From Parietaria judaica (Eukaryota; Streptophyta; Magnoliopsida; Rosales; Urticaceae): 64,000 nt of DNA. The position numbers and the translations under genes were made by a program. The notes beneath the pieces were generated by a model that saw only the letters and a program-made list of their open reading frames with translations, searched no databases and was not told the origin of the DNA. Positions within the stretch are counted from its first letter, which is position 1. Each line of letters opens with the position of its first letter. Shown here piece after piece: positions 1 to 13,368 of the stretch. The DNA lies in NCBI GenBank assembly GCA_954871525.1, contig OX940863.1, positions 44,688,501 to 44,752,500 on the forward strand, written 5' to 3'.

Positions 1-3000
1 AGGGTGGTATTGTTATAAATTGGTTTAGTTTTGGCATTAAATTTTTTTGGAGCTCTCTTTAAACCCAGTTTCAACAATTAATGCGTGCTCCAAAAAAAAA
101 GAGTGTTTTTTCCATTTTACGCGAAAGAACCCTAATTAAACGATATTTTAAACAAAAATTGAACTTCCAAATGCTAAATAATGTGTAATTGTATCACATT
201 TACTTATTTTAATCCCTAAATAGCGAAGCACTATCTCGTAGTTTCTATATGAAGCCGTTAATGGGTTAAAATCTTTACCGAAAAGTGTTAAAAATTGGTT
301 TTCTTGCGAGAGCAAATACGATCCGTTCTTGACGAAATTTGAGTTGCTAGACTTTCGTTAGGGTGGTATTGTTATAAATTGGTTTAGTTTTGGCATTAAA
401 TTTTTTTGGAGCTCTCTTTAAACCCAGTTTCAACAATTAATGCGTGCTCCAAAAAAAAAAACTGAGTCTTTTTTCCATTTTACGCGAAAGAACCCTAATT
501 AAACGATATTTTAAACAAAAATTGAACTTCCAAATGCTAAATAATGTGTAATTGTATCACATTTACTTATTTTAATCCCTAAATAGCGAAGCACTATCTC
601 GTAGTTTCTATATGAAGCCGTTAATGGGTTAAAATCTTTACCGAAAAGTGTTAAAAATTGGTTTTCTTGCGAGAGCAAATACGATCCGTTCTTGACGAAA
701 TTTGAGTTGCTAGACTTTCGTTAGGGTGGTATTGTTATAAATTGGTTTAGTTTTGGCATTAAATTTTTTTGGAGCTCTCTTTAAACCCAGTTTCAACAAT
801 TAATGCGTGCTCCAAAAAAAAAACTGAGTCTTTTTTCCATTTTACGCGAAAGAACCCTAATTAAACGATATTTTAAACAAAAATTGAATTTCCAAATGCT
901 AAATAATCTGTAATTGTATCACATTTACTTATTTTAATCCCTAAATAGCGAAGCACTATCTCGTAGTTTCTATATGAAGCCGTTAATGGGTTAAAATCTT
1001 TACCGAAAAGTGTTAAAAATTGGTTTTCTTGCGAGAGCAAATACGATCCGTTCTTGACGAAATTTGAGTTGCTAGACTTTCGTTAGGGTGGTATTGTTAT
1101 AAATTGGTTTAGTTTTGGCATTAAATTTTTTTGGAGCTCTCTTTAAACCCAGTTTCAACAATTAATGCGTGCTCCAAAAAAAAACTGAGTCTTTTTTCCA
1201 TTTTACGCGAAAGAACCCTAATTAAACGATATTTTAAACAAAAATTGAACTTCCAAATGCTAAATAATGTGTAATTGTATCACATTTACTTATTTTAATC
1301 CCTAAATAGCGAAGCACTATCTCGTAGTTTCTATATGAAGCCGTTAATGGGTTAAAATCTTTACCGAAAAGTGTTAAAAATTAGTTTTCTTGCGAGAGCA
1401 AATACGATCCGTTCTTGACGAAATTTGAGTTGCTAGACTTTCGTTAGGGTGGTATTGTTATAAATTGGTTTAGTTTTGGCATTAAATTTTTTTGGAGCTC
1501 TCTTTAAACCCAGTTTCAACAATTAATGCGTGCTCCAAAAAAAAAAACTGAGTCTTTTTTCCATTTTACGCGAAAGAACCCTAATTAAACGATATTTTAA
1601 ACAAAAATTGAACTTCCAAATGCTAAATAATGTGTAATTGTATCACATTTACTTATTTTAATCCCTAAATAGCGAAGCACTATCTCGTAGTTTCTATATG
1701 AAGCCGTTAATGGGTTAAAATCTTTACCGAAAAGTGTTAAAAATTGGTTTTCTTGCGAGAGCAAATACGATCCGTTCTTGACGAAATTTGAGTTGCTAGA
1801 CTTTCGTTAGGGTGGTATTGTTATAAATTGGTTTAGTTTTGGCATTAAATTTTTTTGGAGCTCTCTTTAAACCCAGTTTCAACAATTAATGCGTGCTCCA
1901 AAAAAAAAACTGAGTCTTTTTTCCATTTTACGCGAAAGAACCCTAATTAAACGATATTTTAAACAAAAATTGAATTTCCAAATGCTAAATAATGTGTAAT
2001 TGTATCACATTTACTTATTTTAATCCCTAAATAGCGAAGCACTATCTCGTAGTTTCTATATGAAGCCGTTAATGGGTTAAAATCTTTACCGAAAAGTGTT
2101 AAAAATTGGTTTTCTTGCGAGAGCAAATACGATCCGTTCTTGACGAAATTTGAGTTGCTAGACTTTCGTTAGGGTGGTATTGTTATAAATTGGTTTAGTT
2201 TTGGCATTAAATTTTTTTGGAGCTCTCTTTAAACCCAGTTTCAACAATTAATGCGTGCTCCAAAAAAAAACTGAGTCTTTTTTCCATTTTACGCGAAAGA
2301 ACCCTAATTAAACGATATTTTAAACAAAAATTGAACTTCCAAATGCTAAATAATGTGTAATTGTATCACATTTACTTATTTTAATCCCTAAATAGCGAAG
2401 CACTATCTCGTAGTTTCTCTAGAAGCCGTTAATGGGTTAAAATCTTTACCGAAAAGTGTTAAAAATTGGTTTTCTTGCGAGAGCAAATTCGATCCGTTCT
2501 TGACGAAATTTGAGTTGCTAGACTTTCGTTAGGGTGGTATTGTTATAAATTGGTTTAGTTTTGGCATTGAATTTTTTTGGAGCTCTCTTTAAACCCAGTT
2601 TCAACAATTAATGCGTGCTCCAAAAAAAAACTGACTGTTTTTTCCATTTTACGCGAAAGAACCCTAATTAAACGATATTTTAAACAAAAATTGAACTTCC
2701 AAATGCTAAATAATGTGTAATTGTATCACATTTACTTATTTTAATCCCTAAATAGCGAAGCACTATCTCGTAGTTTCTATATGAAGCCGTTAATGGGTTA
2801 AAATCTTTACCGAAAAGTGTTAAAAATTGGTTTTCTTGCGAGAGCAAATACGATCCGTTCTTGACGAAATTTGAGTTGCTAGACTTTCGTTAGGGTGGTA
2901 TTGTTATAAATTGGTTTAGTTTTGGCATTAAATTTTTTTGGAGCTCTCTTTAAACCCAGTTTCAACAATTAATGCGTGCTCCAAAAAAAAAACTGAGTCT

Positions 3001-5420
3001 TTTTTCCATTTTACGCGAAAGAACCCTAATTAAACGATATTTTAAACAAAAATTGAACTTCCAAATGCTAAATAATGTGTAATTGTATCACATTTACTTA
3101 TTTTAATCCCTAAATAGCGAAGCACTATCTCGTAGTTTCTATATGAAGCCGTTAATGGGTTAAAATATTTACCGAAAAGTGTTAAAAATTGGTTTTCTTG
3201 CGAGAGCAAATACGATCCGTTCATGACGAAATTTGAGTTGCTAGACTTTCGTTAGGGTGGTATTGTTATAAATTGGTTTAGTTTTGGCATTAAATTTTTT
3301 TGGAGCTCTCTTTAAACCCAGTTTCAACAATTAATGCGTGCTCCAAAAAAAAAGAGTGTTTTTTCCATTTTACGCGAAAGAACCCTAATTAAACGATATT
3401 TTAAACAAAAATTGAACTTCCAAATGCTAAATAATGTGTAATTGTATCACATTTACTTATTTTAATCCCTAAATAGCGAAGCACTATCTCGTAGTTTCTA
3501 TATGAAGCCGTTAATGGGTTAAAATCTTTACCGAAAAGTGTTAAAAATTGGTTTTCTTGCGAGAGCAAATACGATCCGTTCTTGACGAAATTTGAGTTGC
3601 TAGACTTTCGTTAGGGTGGTATTGTTATAAATTGGTTTAGTTTTGGCATTAAATTTTTTTGGAGCTCTCTTTAAACCCAGTTTCAACAATTAATGCGTGC
3701 TCCAAAAAAAAAAACTGAGTCTTTTTTCCATTTTACGCGAAAGAACCCTAATTAAACGATATTTTAAACAAAAATTGAACTTCCAAATGCTAAATAATGT
3801 GTAATTGTATCACATTTACTTATTTTAATCCCTAAATAGCGAAGCACTATCTCGTAGTTTCTATATGAAGCCGTTAATGGGTTAAAATCTTTACCGAAAA
3901 GTGTTAAAAATTGGTTTTCTTGCGAGAGCAAATACGATCCGTTCTTGACGAAATTTGAGTTGCTAGACTTTCGTTAGGGTGGTATTGTTATAAATTGGTT
4001 TAGTTTTGGCATTAAATTTTTTTGGAGCTCTCTTTAAACCCAGTTTCAACAATTAATGCGTGCTCCAAAAAAAAAACTGAGTCTTTTTTCCATTTTACGC
4101 GAAAGAACCCTAATTAAACGATATTTTAAACAAAAATTGAATTTCCAAATGCTAAATAATGTGTAATTGTATCACATTTACTTATTTTAATCCCTAAATA
4201 GCGAAGCACTATCTCGTAGTTTCTATATGAAGCCGTTAATGGGTTAAAATCTTTACCGAAAAGTGTTAAAAATTGGTTTTCTTGCGAGAGCAAATACGAT
4301 CCGTTCTTGACGAAATTTGAGTTGCTAGACTTTCGTTAGGGTGGTATTGTTATAAATTGGTTTAGTTTTGGCATTAAATTTTTTTGGAGCTCTCTTTAAA
4401 CCCAGTTTCAACAATTAATGCGTGCTCCAAAAAAAAACTGAGTCTTTTTTCCATTTTACGCGAAAGAACCCTAATTAAACGATATTTTAAACAAAAATTG
4501 AACTTCCAAATGCTAAATAATGTGTAATTGTATCACATTTACTTATTTTAATCCCTAAATAGCGAAGCACTATCTCGTAGTTTCTCTAGAAGCCGTTAAT
4601 GGGTTAAAATCTTTACCGAAAAGTGTTAAAAATTGGTTTTCTTGCGAGAGCAAATTCGATCCGTTCTTGACGAAATTTGAGTTGCTAGACTTTCGTTAGG
4701 GTGGTATTGTTATAAATTGGTTTAGTTTTGGCATTCAATTTTTTTGGAGCTCTCTTTAAACCCAGTTTCAACAATTAATGCGTGCTCCAAAAAAAAACTG
4801 ACTGTTTTTTCCATTTTACGCGAAAGAACCCTAATTAAACGATATTTTAAACAAAAATTGAACTTCCAAATGCTAAATAATGTGTAGTTGTATCACATTT
4901 ACTTATTTTAATCCCTAAATAGCGAAGCACTATCTCGTAGTTTCTATATGAAGCCGTTAATGGGTTAAAATCTTTACCGAAAAGTGTTAAAAATTGGTTT
5001 TCTTGCGAGAGCAAATACGATCCGTTCTTGACGAAATTTGAGTTGCTAGACTTTCGTTAGGGTGGTATTGTTATAAATTGGTTTAGTTTTGGCATTAAAT
5101 TTTTTTGGAGCTCTCTTTAAACCCAGTTTCAACAATTAATGCGTGCTCCAAAAAAAAAACTGAGTCTTTTTTCCATTTTACGCGAAAGAACCCTAATTAA
5201 ACGATATTTTAAACAAAAATTGAACTTCCAAATGCTAAATAATGTGTAATTGTATCACATTTACTTATTTTAATCCCTAAATAGCGAAGCACTATCTCGT
5301 AGTTTCTATATGAAGCCGTTAATGGGTTAAAATCTTTACCGAAAAGTGTTAAAAATTGGTTTTCTTGCGAGAGCAAATACGATCCGTTCATGACGAAATT
5401 TGAGTTGCTAGACTTTCGTT
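1..5420. repeat. HOR domain A: hexamer, 2167 bp
   Basis: The complete unit is M10-M15 (3254-5420), with monomer starts 3254, 3613, 3976, 4338, 4698 and 5059. Its members in order are: a GAGTG copy of 359 bp; an A11 copy of 363 bp; a C-to-T change at site 166; a copy with TCTCTAG replacing TCTATATG and T at site 320; a CTGACTG copy; and a copy with A at site 331. M5-M9 (1446-3253) match the last five members. M1-M3 (1-1084) match the first three, and M4 (1085-1445) does not fit. A-run lengths repeat with the unit, so the length differences look real. M14 has C at site 39 where M8 has G. Confidence 0.88.
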
Positions 5421-8307
5421 AGGGTGGTATTGTTATAAATTGGTTTAGTTTTGGCATTAAATTTTTTTGGAGCTCTCTTTAAACCCAGTTTCAACAATTA
5501 ATGCGTGCTCCAAAAAAAAAGAGTGTTTTTTCCATTTTACGCGAAAGAACCCTAATTAAACGATATTTTAAACAAAAATTGAACTTCCAAATGCTAAATA
5601 ATGTGTAATTGTATCACATTTACTTATTTTAATCCCTAAATAGCGAAGCACTATCTCGTAGTTTCTATATGAAGCCGTTAATGGGTTAAAATCTTTACCG
5701 AAAAGTGTTAAAAATTGGTTTTCTTGCGAGAGCAAATTCGATCCGTTCTTGACGAAATTTGAGTTGCTAGACTTTCGTTAGGGTGGTATTGTTATAAATT
5801 GGTTTAGTTTTGGCATTAAATTTTTTTGGAGCTCTCTTTAAACCCAGTTTCAACAATTAATGCGTGCTCCAAAAAAAAAAAACTGAGTCTTTTTTCCATT
5901 TTACGCGAAAGAACCCTAATTAAACGATATTTTAAACAAAAATTGAACTTCCAAATGCTAAATAATGTGTAATTGTATCACATTTACTTATTTTAATCCC
6001 TAAATAGCGAAGCACTATCTCGTAGTTTCTATATGAAGCCGTTAATGGGTTAAAATCTTTACCGAAAAGTGTTAAAAATTGGTTTTCTTGCGAGAGCAAA
6101 TACGATCCGTTCTTGACGAAATTTGAGTTGCTAGACTTTCGTTAGGGTGGTATTGTTATAAATTGGTTTAGTTTTGGCATTAAGTTTTTTTGGAGCTCTC
6201 TTTAAACCCAGTTTCAACAATTAATGCGTGCTCCAAAAAAAAAAAGAGTGTTTTTTCCATTTTACGCGAAAGAACCCTAATTAAACGATATTTTAAACAA
6301 AAATTGAACTTCCAAATGCTAAATAATGTGTAATTGTATCACATTTACTTATTTTAATCCCTAAATAGCGAAGCACTATCTCGTAGTTTCTATATGAAGC
6401 CGTTAATGGGTTAAAATCTTTACCGAAAAGTGTTAAAAATTGGTTTTCTTGCGAGAGCAAATACGATCCGTTCTTGACGAAATTTGAGTTGCTAGACTTT
6501 CGTTAGGGTGGTATTGTTATAAATTGGTTTAGTTTTGGCATTAAATTTTTTTGGAGCTCTCTTTAAACCCAGTTTCAACAATTAATGCGTGCTCCAAAAA
6601 AAAAACTGAGTCTTTTTTCCATTTTACGCGAAAGAACCCTAATTAAACGATATTTTAAACAAAAATTGAACTTCCAAATGCTAAATAATGTGTAATTGTA
6701 TCACATTTACTTATTTTAATCCCTAAATAGCGAAGCACTATCTCGTAGTTTCTATATGAAGCCGTTAATGGGTTAAAATCTTTACCGAAAAGTGTTAAAA
6801 ATTGGTTTTCTTGCGAGAGCAAATACGATCCGTTCATGACGAAATTTGAGTTGCTAGACTTTCGTTAGGGTGGTATTGTTATAAATTGGTTTAGTTTTGG
6901 CATTCAATTTTTTTGGAGCTCTCTTTAAACCCAGTTTCAACAATTAATGCGTGCTCCAAAAAAAAAGAGTGGTTTTTCCATTTTACGCGAAAGAACCCTA
7001 ATTAAACGATATTTTAAACAAAAATTGAACTTCCAAATGCTAAATAATGTGTAATTGTATCACATTTACTTATTTTAATCCCTAAATAGCGAAGCACTAT
7101 CTCGTAGTTTCTATATGAAGCCGTTAATGGGTTAAAATCTTTACCGAAAAGTGTTAAAAATTGGTTTTCTTGCGAGAGCAAATACGATCCGTTCTTGACG
7201 AAATTTGAGTTGCTAGACTTTCGTTAGGGTGGTATTGTTATAAATTGGTTTAGTTTTGGCATTAAATTTTTTTGGAGCTCTCTTTAAACCCAGTTTCAAC
7301 AATTAATGCGTGCTCCAAAAAAAAAACTGAGTCTTTTTTCCATTTTACGCGAAAGAACCCTAATTAAACGATATTTTAAACAAAAATTGAACTTCCAAAT
7401 GCTAAATAATGTGTAATTGTATCACATTTACTTATTTTAATCCCTAAATAGCGAAGCACTATCTCGTAGTTTCTATATGAAGCCGTTAATGGGTTAAAAT
7501 CTTTACCGAAAAGTGTTAAAAATTGGTTTTCTTGCGAGAGCAAATACGATCCGTTCTTGACGAAATTTGAGTTGCTAGACTTTCGTTAGGGTGGTATTGT
7601 TATAAATTGGTTTAGTTTTGGCATTAAATTTTTTTGGAGCTCTCTTTAAACCCAGTTTCAACAATTAATGCGTGCTCCAAAAAAAAACTGAGTCTTTTTT
7701 CCATTTTACGCGAAAGAACCCTAATTAAACGATATTTTAAACAAAAATTGAACTTCCAAATGCTAAATAATGTGTAATTGTATCACATTTACTTATTTTA
7801 ATCCCTAAATAGCGAAGCACTATCTCGTAGTTTCTATATGAAGCCGTTAATGGGTTAAAATCTTTACCGAAAAGTGTTAAAAATTGGTTTTCTTGCGAGA
7901 GCAAATTCGATCCGTTCTTGACGAAATTTGAGTTGCTAGACTTTCGTTAGGGTGGTATTGTTATAAATTGGTTTAGTTTTGGCATTCAATTTTTTTGGAG
8001 CTCTCTTTAAACCCAGTTTCAACAATTAATGCGTGCTCCAAAAAAAAAGAGTGTTTTTTCCATTTTACGCGAAAGAACCCTAATTAAACGATATTTTAAA
8101 CAAAAATTGAACTTCCAAATGCTAAATAATGTGTAATTGTATCACATTTACTTATTTTAATCCCTAAATAGCGAAGCACTATCTCGTAGTTTCTATATGA
8201 AGCCGTTAATGGGTTAAAATCTTTACCGAAAAGTGTTAAAAATTGGTTTTCTTGCGAGAGCAAATACGATCCGTTCTTGACGAAATTTGAGTTGCTAGAC
8301 TTTCGTT
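5421..8307. repeat. Mixed monomers between HOR domains A and B (M16-M23)
   Basis: Eight monomers start at 5421, 5780, 6144, 6505, 6867, 7226, 7588 and 7949. They carry domain A and B markers in a shuffled order: GAGTG copies at M16, M18, M20 and M23, the site-331 A at M19, and the site-320 T at M16 and M22. M17, at 364 bp with A12, is the longest monomer I found. M20 has the private GAGTGG. The caat-GAGTG copies M20 and M23 are three monomers apart, a possible degenerate trimer. I see no other clean period. This looks like a recombined border. Confidence 0.75.
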
Positions 8308-11300
8308 AGGGTGGTATTGTTATAAATTGGTTTAGTTTTGGCATTAAATTTTTTTGGAGCTCTCTTTAAACCCAGTTTCAACAATTAATGCGTGCTCCAA
8401 AAAAAAAACTGAGTCTTTTTTCCATTTTACGCGAAAGAACCCTAATTAAACGATATTTTAAACAAAAATTGAACTTCCAAATGCTAAATAATGTGTAATT
8501 GTATCACATTTACTTATTTTAATCCCTAAATAGCGAAGCACTATCTCGTAGTTTCTATATGAAGCCGTTAATGGGTTAAAATCTTTACCGAAAAGTGTTA
8601 AAAATTGGTTTTCTTGCGAGAGCAAATACGATCCGTTCTTGACGAAATTTGAGTTGCTAGACTTTCGTTAGGGTGGTATTGTTATAAATTGGTTTAGTTT
8701 TGGCATTAAATTTTTTTGGAGCTCTCTTTAAACCCAGTTTCAACAATTAATGCGTGCTCCAAAAAAAAAAACTGAGTCTTTTTTCCATTTTACGCGAAAG
8801 AACCCTAATTAAACGATATTTTAAACAAAAATTGAACTTCCAAATGCTAAATAATGTGTAATTGTATCACATTTACTTATTTTAATCCCTAAATAGCGAA
8901 GCACTATCTCGTAGTTTCTATATGAAGCCGTTAATGGGTTAAAATCTTTACCGAAAAGTGTTAAAAATTGGTTTTCTTGCGAGAGCAAATACGATCCGTT
9001 CTTGACGAAATTTGAGTTGCTAGACTTTCGTTAGGGTGGTATTGTTATAAATTGGTTTAGTTTTGGCATTAAGTTTTTTTGGAGCTCTCTTTAAACCCAG
9101 TTTCAACAATTAATGCGTGCTCCAAAAAAAAAAAGAGTGTTTTTTCCATTTTACGCGAAAGAACCCTAATTAAACGATATTTTAAACAAAAATTGAACTT
9201 CCAAATGCTAAATAATGTGTAATTGTATCACATTTACTTATTTTAATCCCTAAATAGCGAAGCACTATATCGTAGTTTCTATATGAAGCCGTTAATGGGT
9301 TAAAATCTTTACCGAAAAGTGTTAAAAATTGGTTTTCTTGCGAGAGCAAATACGATCCGTTCTTGACGAAATTTGAGTTGCTAGACTTTCGTTAGGGTGG
9401 TATTGTTATAAATTGGTTTAGTTTTGGCATTAAATTTTTTTGGAGCTCTCTTTAAACCCAGTTTCAACAATTAATGCGTGCTCCAAAAAAAAAACTGAGT
9501 CTTTTTTCCATTTTACGCGAAAGAACCCTAATTAAACGATATTTTAAACAAAAATTGAACTTCCAAATGCTAAATAATGTGTAATTGTATCACATTTACT
9601 TATTTTAATCCCTAAATAGCGAAGCACTATCTCGTAGTTTCTATATGAAGCCGTTAATGGGTTAAAATCTTTACCGAAAAGTGTTAAAAATTGGTTTTCT
9701 TGCGAGAGCAAATACGATCCGTTCTTGACGAAATTTGAGTTGCTAGACTTTCGTTAGGGTGGTATTGTTATAAATTGGTTTAGTTTTGGCATTAAATTTT
9801 TTTGGAGCTCTCTTTAAACCCAGTTTCAACAATTAATGCGTGCTCCAAAAAAAAACTGAGTCTTTTTTCCATTTTACGCGAAAGAACCCTAATTAAACGA
9901 TATTTTAAACAAAAATTGAACTTCCAAATGCTAAATAATGTGTAATTGTATCACATTTACTTATTTTAATCCCTAAATAGCGAAGCACTATCTCGTAGTT
10001 TCTATATGAAGCCGTTAATGGGTTAAAATCTTTACCGAAAAGTGTTAAAAATTGGTTTTCTTGCGAGAGCAAATTCGATCCGTTCTTGACGAAATTTGAG
10101 TTGCTAGACTTTCGTTAGGGTGGTATTGTTATAAATTGGTTTAGTTTTGGCATTCAATTTTTTTGGAGCTCTCTTTAAACCCAGTTTCAACAATTAATGC
10201 GTGCTCCAAAAAAAAACTGACTGTTTTTTCCATTTTACGCGAAAGAACCCTAATTAAACGATATTTTAAACAAAAATTGAACTTCCAAATGCTAAATAAT
10301 GTGTAATTGTATCACATTTACTTATTTTAATCCCTACATAGCGAAGCACTATCTCGTAGTTTCTATATGAAGCCGTTAATGGGTTAAAATCTTTACCGAA
10401 AAGTGTTAAAAATTGGTTTTCTTGCGAGAGCAAATACGATCCGTTCTTGACGAAATTTGAGTTGCTAGACTTTCGTTAGGGTGGTATTGTTATAAATTGG
10501 TTTAGTTTTGGCATTAAATTTTTTTGGAGCTCTCTTTAAACCCAGTTTCAACAATTAATGCGTGCTCCAAAAAAAAACTGAGTCTTTTTTCCATTTTACG
10601 CGAAAGAACCCTAATTAAACGATATTTTAAACAAAAATTGAACTTCCAAATGCTAAATAATGTGTAATTGTATCACATTTACTTATTTTAATCCCTAAAT
10701 AGCGAAGCACTATCTCGTAGTTTCTATATGAAGCCGTTAATGGGTTAAAATCTTTACCGAAAAGTGTTAAAAATTGGTTTTCTTGCGAGAGCAAATACGA
10801 TCCGTTCTTGACGAAATTTGAGTTGCTAGACTTTCGTTAGGGTGGTATTGTTATAAATTGGTTTAGTTTTGGCATTAAATTTTTTTGGAGCTCTCTTTAA
10901 ACCCAGTTTCAACAATTAATGCGTGCTCCAAAAAAAAAAACTGAGTCTTTTTTCCATTTTACGCGAAAGAACCCTAATTAAACGATATTTTAAACAAAAA
11001 TTGAACTTCCAAATGCTAAATAATGTGTAATTGTATCACATTTACTTATTTTAATCCCTAAATAGCGAAGCACTATCTCGTAGTTTCTATATGAAGCCGT
11101 TAATGGGTTAAAATCTTTACCGAAAAGTGTTAAAAATTGGTTTTCTTGCGAGAGCAAATACGATCCGTTCTTGACGAAATTTGAGTTGCTAGACTTTCGT
11201 TAGGGTGGTATTGTTATAAATTGGTTTAGTTTTGGCATTAAGTTTTTTTGGAGCTCTCTTTAAACCCAGTTTCAACAATTAATGCGTGCTCCAAAAAAAA

Positions 11301-12645
11301 AAAGAGTGTTTTTTCCATTTTACGCGAAAGAACCCTAATTAAACGATATTTTAAATAAAAATTGAAATTCCAAATGCTAAATAATGTGTAATTGTATCAC
11401 ATTTACTTATTTTAATCCCTAAATAGCGAAGCACTATATCGTAGTTTCTATATGAAGCCGTTAATGGGTTAAAATCTTTACCGAAAAGTGTTAAAAATTG
11501 GTTTTCTTGCGAGAGCAAATACGATCCGTTCTTGACGAAATTTGAGTTGCTAGACTTTCGTTAGGGTGGTATTGTTATAAATTGGTTTAGTTTTGGCATT
11601 AAATTTTTTTGGAGCTCTCTTTAAACCCAGTTTCAACAATTAATGCGTGCTCCAAAAAAAAAACTGAGTCTTTTTTCCATTTTACGCGAAAGAACCCTAA
11701 TTAAACGATATTTTAAACAAAAATTGAACTTCCAAATGCTAAATAATGTGTAATTGTATCACATTTACTTATTTTAATCCCTAAATAGCGAAGCACTATC
11801 TCGTAGTTTCTATATGAAGCCGTTAATGGGTTAAAATCTTTACCGAAAAGTGTTAAAAATTGGTTTTCTTGCGAGAGCAAATACGATCCGTTCTTGACGA
11901 AATTTGAGTTGCTAGACTTTCGTTAGGGTGGTATTGTTATAAATTGGTTTAGTTTTGGCATTAAATTTTTTTGGAGCTCTCTTTAAACCCAGTTTCAACA
12001 ATTAATGCGTGCTCCAAAAAAAAACTGAGTCTTTTTTCCATTTTACGCGAAAGAACCCTAATTAAACGATATTTTAAACAAAAATTGAACTTCCAAATGC
12101 TAAATAATGTGTAATTGTATCACATTTACTTATTTTAATCCCTAAATAGCGAAGCACTATCTCGTAGTTTCTATATGAAGCCGTTAATGGGTTAAAATCT
12201 TTACCGAAAAGTGTTAAAAATTGGTTTTCTTGCGAGAGCAAATTCGATCCGTTCTTGACGAAATTTGAGTTGCTAGACTTTCGTTAGGGTGGTATTGTTA
12301 TAAATTGGTTTAGTTTTGGCATTCAATTTTTTTGGAGCTCTCTTTAAACCCAGTTTCAACAATTAATGCGTGCTCCAAAAAAAACTGACTGTTTTTTCCA
12401 TTTTACGCGAAAGAACCCTAATTAAACGATATTTTAAACAAAAATTGAACTTCCAAATGCTAAATAATGTGTAATTGTATCACATTTACTTATTTTAATC
12501 CCTAAATAGCGAAGCACTATCTCGTAGTTTCTATATGAAGCCGTTAATGGGTTAAAATCTTTACCGAAAAGTGTTAAAAATTGGTTTTCTTGCGAGAGCA
12601 AATACGATCCGTTCTTGACGAAATTTGAGTTGCTAGACTTTCGTT
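8308..12645. repeat. HOR domain B: hexamer, two copies (2170 and 2168 bp)
   Basis: Copies are M24-M29 (8308-10477) and M30-M35 (10478-12645). Each contains in order: a plain CTGAGTC copy; an A11 copy of 363 bp; a copy with G at site 41, GAGTG and ATATCG in place of CTCG; a plain copy; a copy with T at site 320; and a copy with C at site 39 plus CTGACTG. Copy 2 differs by A-run lengths and by private changes in M32 (AAATAAAAATTGAAATTCC). M29 has a private CTACATAGC. The unit shares individual monomer types with domain A but in a different order, so it arose by a separate amplification. Confidence 0.87.
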
Positions 12646-13368
12646 AGGGTGGTATTGTTATAAATTGGTTTAGTTTTGGCATTAAATTTTTTTGGAGCTC
12701 TCTTTAAACCCAGTTTCAACAATTAATGCGTGCTCCAAAAAAAAAACTGAGTCTTTTTTCCATTTTACGCGAAAGAACCCTAATTAAACGATATTTTAAA
12801 CAAAAATTGAACTTCCAAATGCTAAATAATGTGTAATTGTATCACATTTACTTATTTTAATCCCTAAATAGCGAAGCACTATCTCGTAGTTTCTATATGA
12901 AGCCGTTAATGGGTTAAAATCTTTACCGAAAAGTGTTAAAAATTGGTTTTCTTGCGAGAGCAAATACGATCCGTTCATGACGAAATTTGAGTTGCTAGAC
13001 TTTCGTTAGGGTGGTATTGTTATAAATTGGTTTAGTTTTGGCATTAAATTTTTTTGGAGCTCTCTTTAAACCCAGTTTCAACAATTAATGCGTGCTCCAA
13101 AAAAAAAAAGAGTGTTTTTTCCATTTTACGCGAAAGAACCCTAATTAAACGATATTTTAAACAAAAATTGAACTTCCAAATGCTAAATAATGTGTAATTG
13201 TATCACATTTACTTATTTTAATCCCTAAATAGCGAAGCACTATCTCGTAGTTTCTATATGAAGCCGTTAATGGGTTAAAATCTTTACCGAAAAATGTTAA
13301 AAATTGGTTTTCTTGCGAGAGCAAATACGATCCGTTCTTGACGAAATTTGAGTTGCTAGACTTTCGTT
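12646..13368. repeat. Transitional monomers M36-M37
   Basis: M36 (12646) carries A at site 331, otherwise seen at M9, M15 and M19. M37 (13008) is a GAGTG copy with a private G-to-A change giving AAAAATGTT. The pair resembles the last and first members of the domain A hexamer in sequence, stranded here between domains B and C. Confidence 0.7.

Noticed and set aside
111..132. T-run after the A-run as a Rho-independent terminator
   Set aside because: The A-run/T-run pair could fold, but there is no G+C stem and no gene upstream, and the sequence is eukaryotic satellite.
358..363. TTAGGG, resembling a telomere repeat
   Set aside because: It occurs once per monomer and never in tandem. It is part of the satellite unit, not telomeric sequence.
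55..365. CRISPR-like regular spacing of a repeat
   Set aside because: The repeating unit is the full 361 bp with no unique spacers between copies. This is a satellite, not a repeat-spacer array.
355..372. CENP-B-box-like start (TTTCGTT) at the monomer junction
   Set aside because: Only the first seven bases fit the 17-base box as I know it. The core A and CGGG positions do not match (AGGGTGGT follows), so I do not call a CENP-B box.
3042..3224. 60-codon minus-strand open frame, also at 5209-5391, 6655-6837 and 12796-12978
   Set aside because: The same frame is open in ordinary monomers but lacks an ATG. A single T-to-A change at site 331 (TTCATGACG) creates one in M9, M15, M19 and M36. There is no recognisable domain, and conservation is explained by repeat homogenisation.
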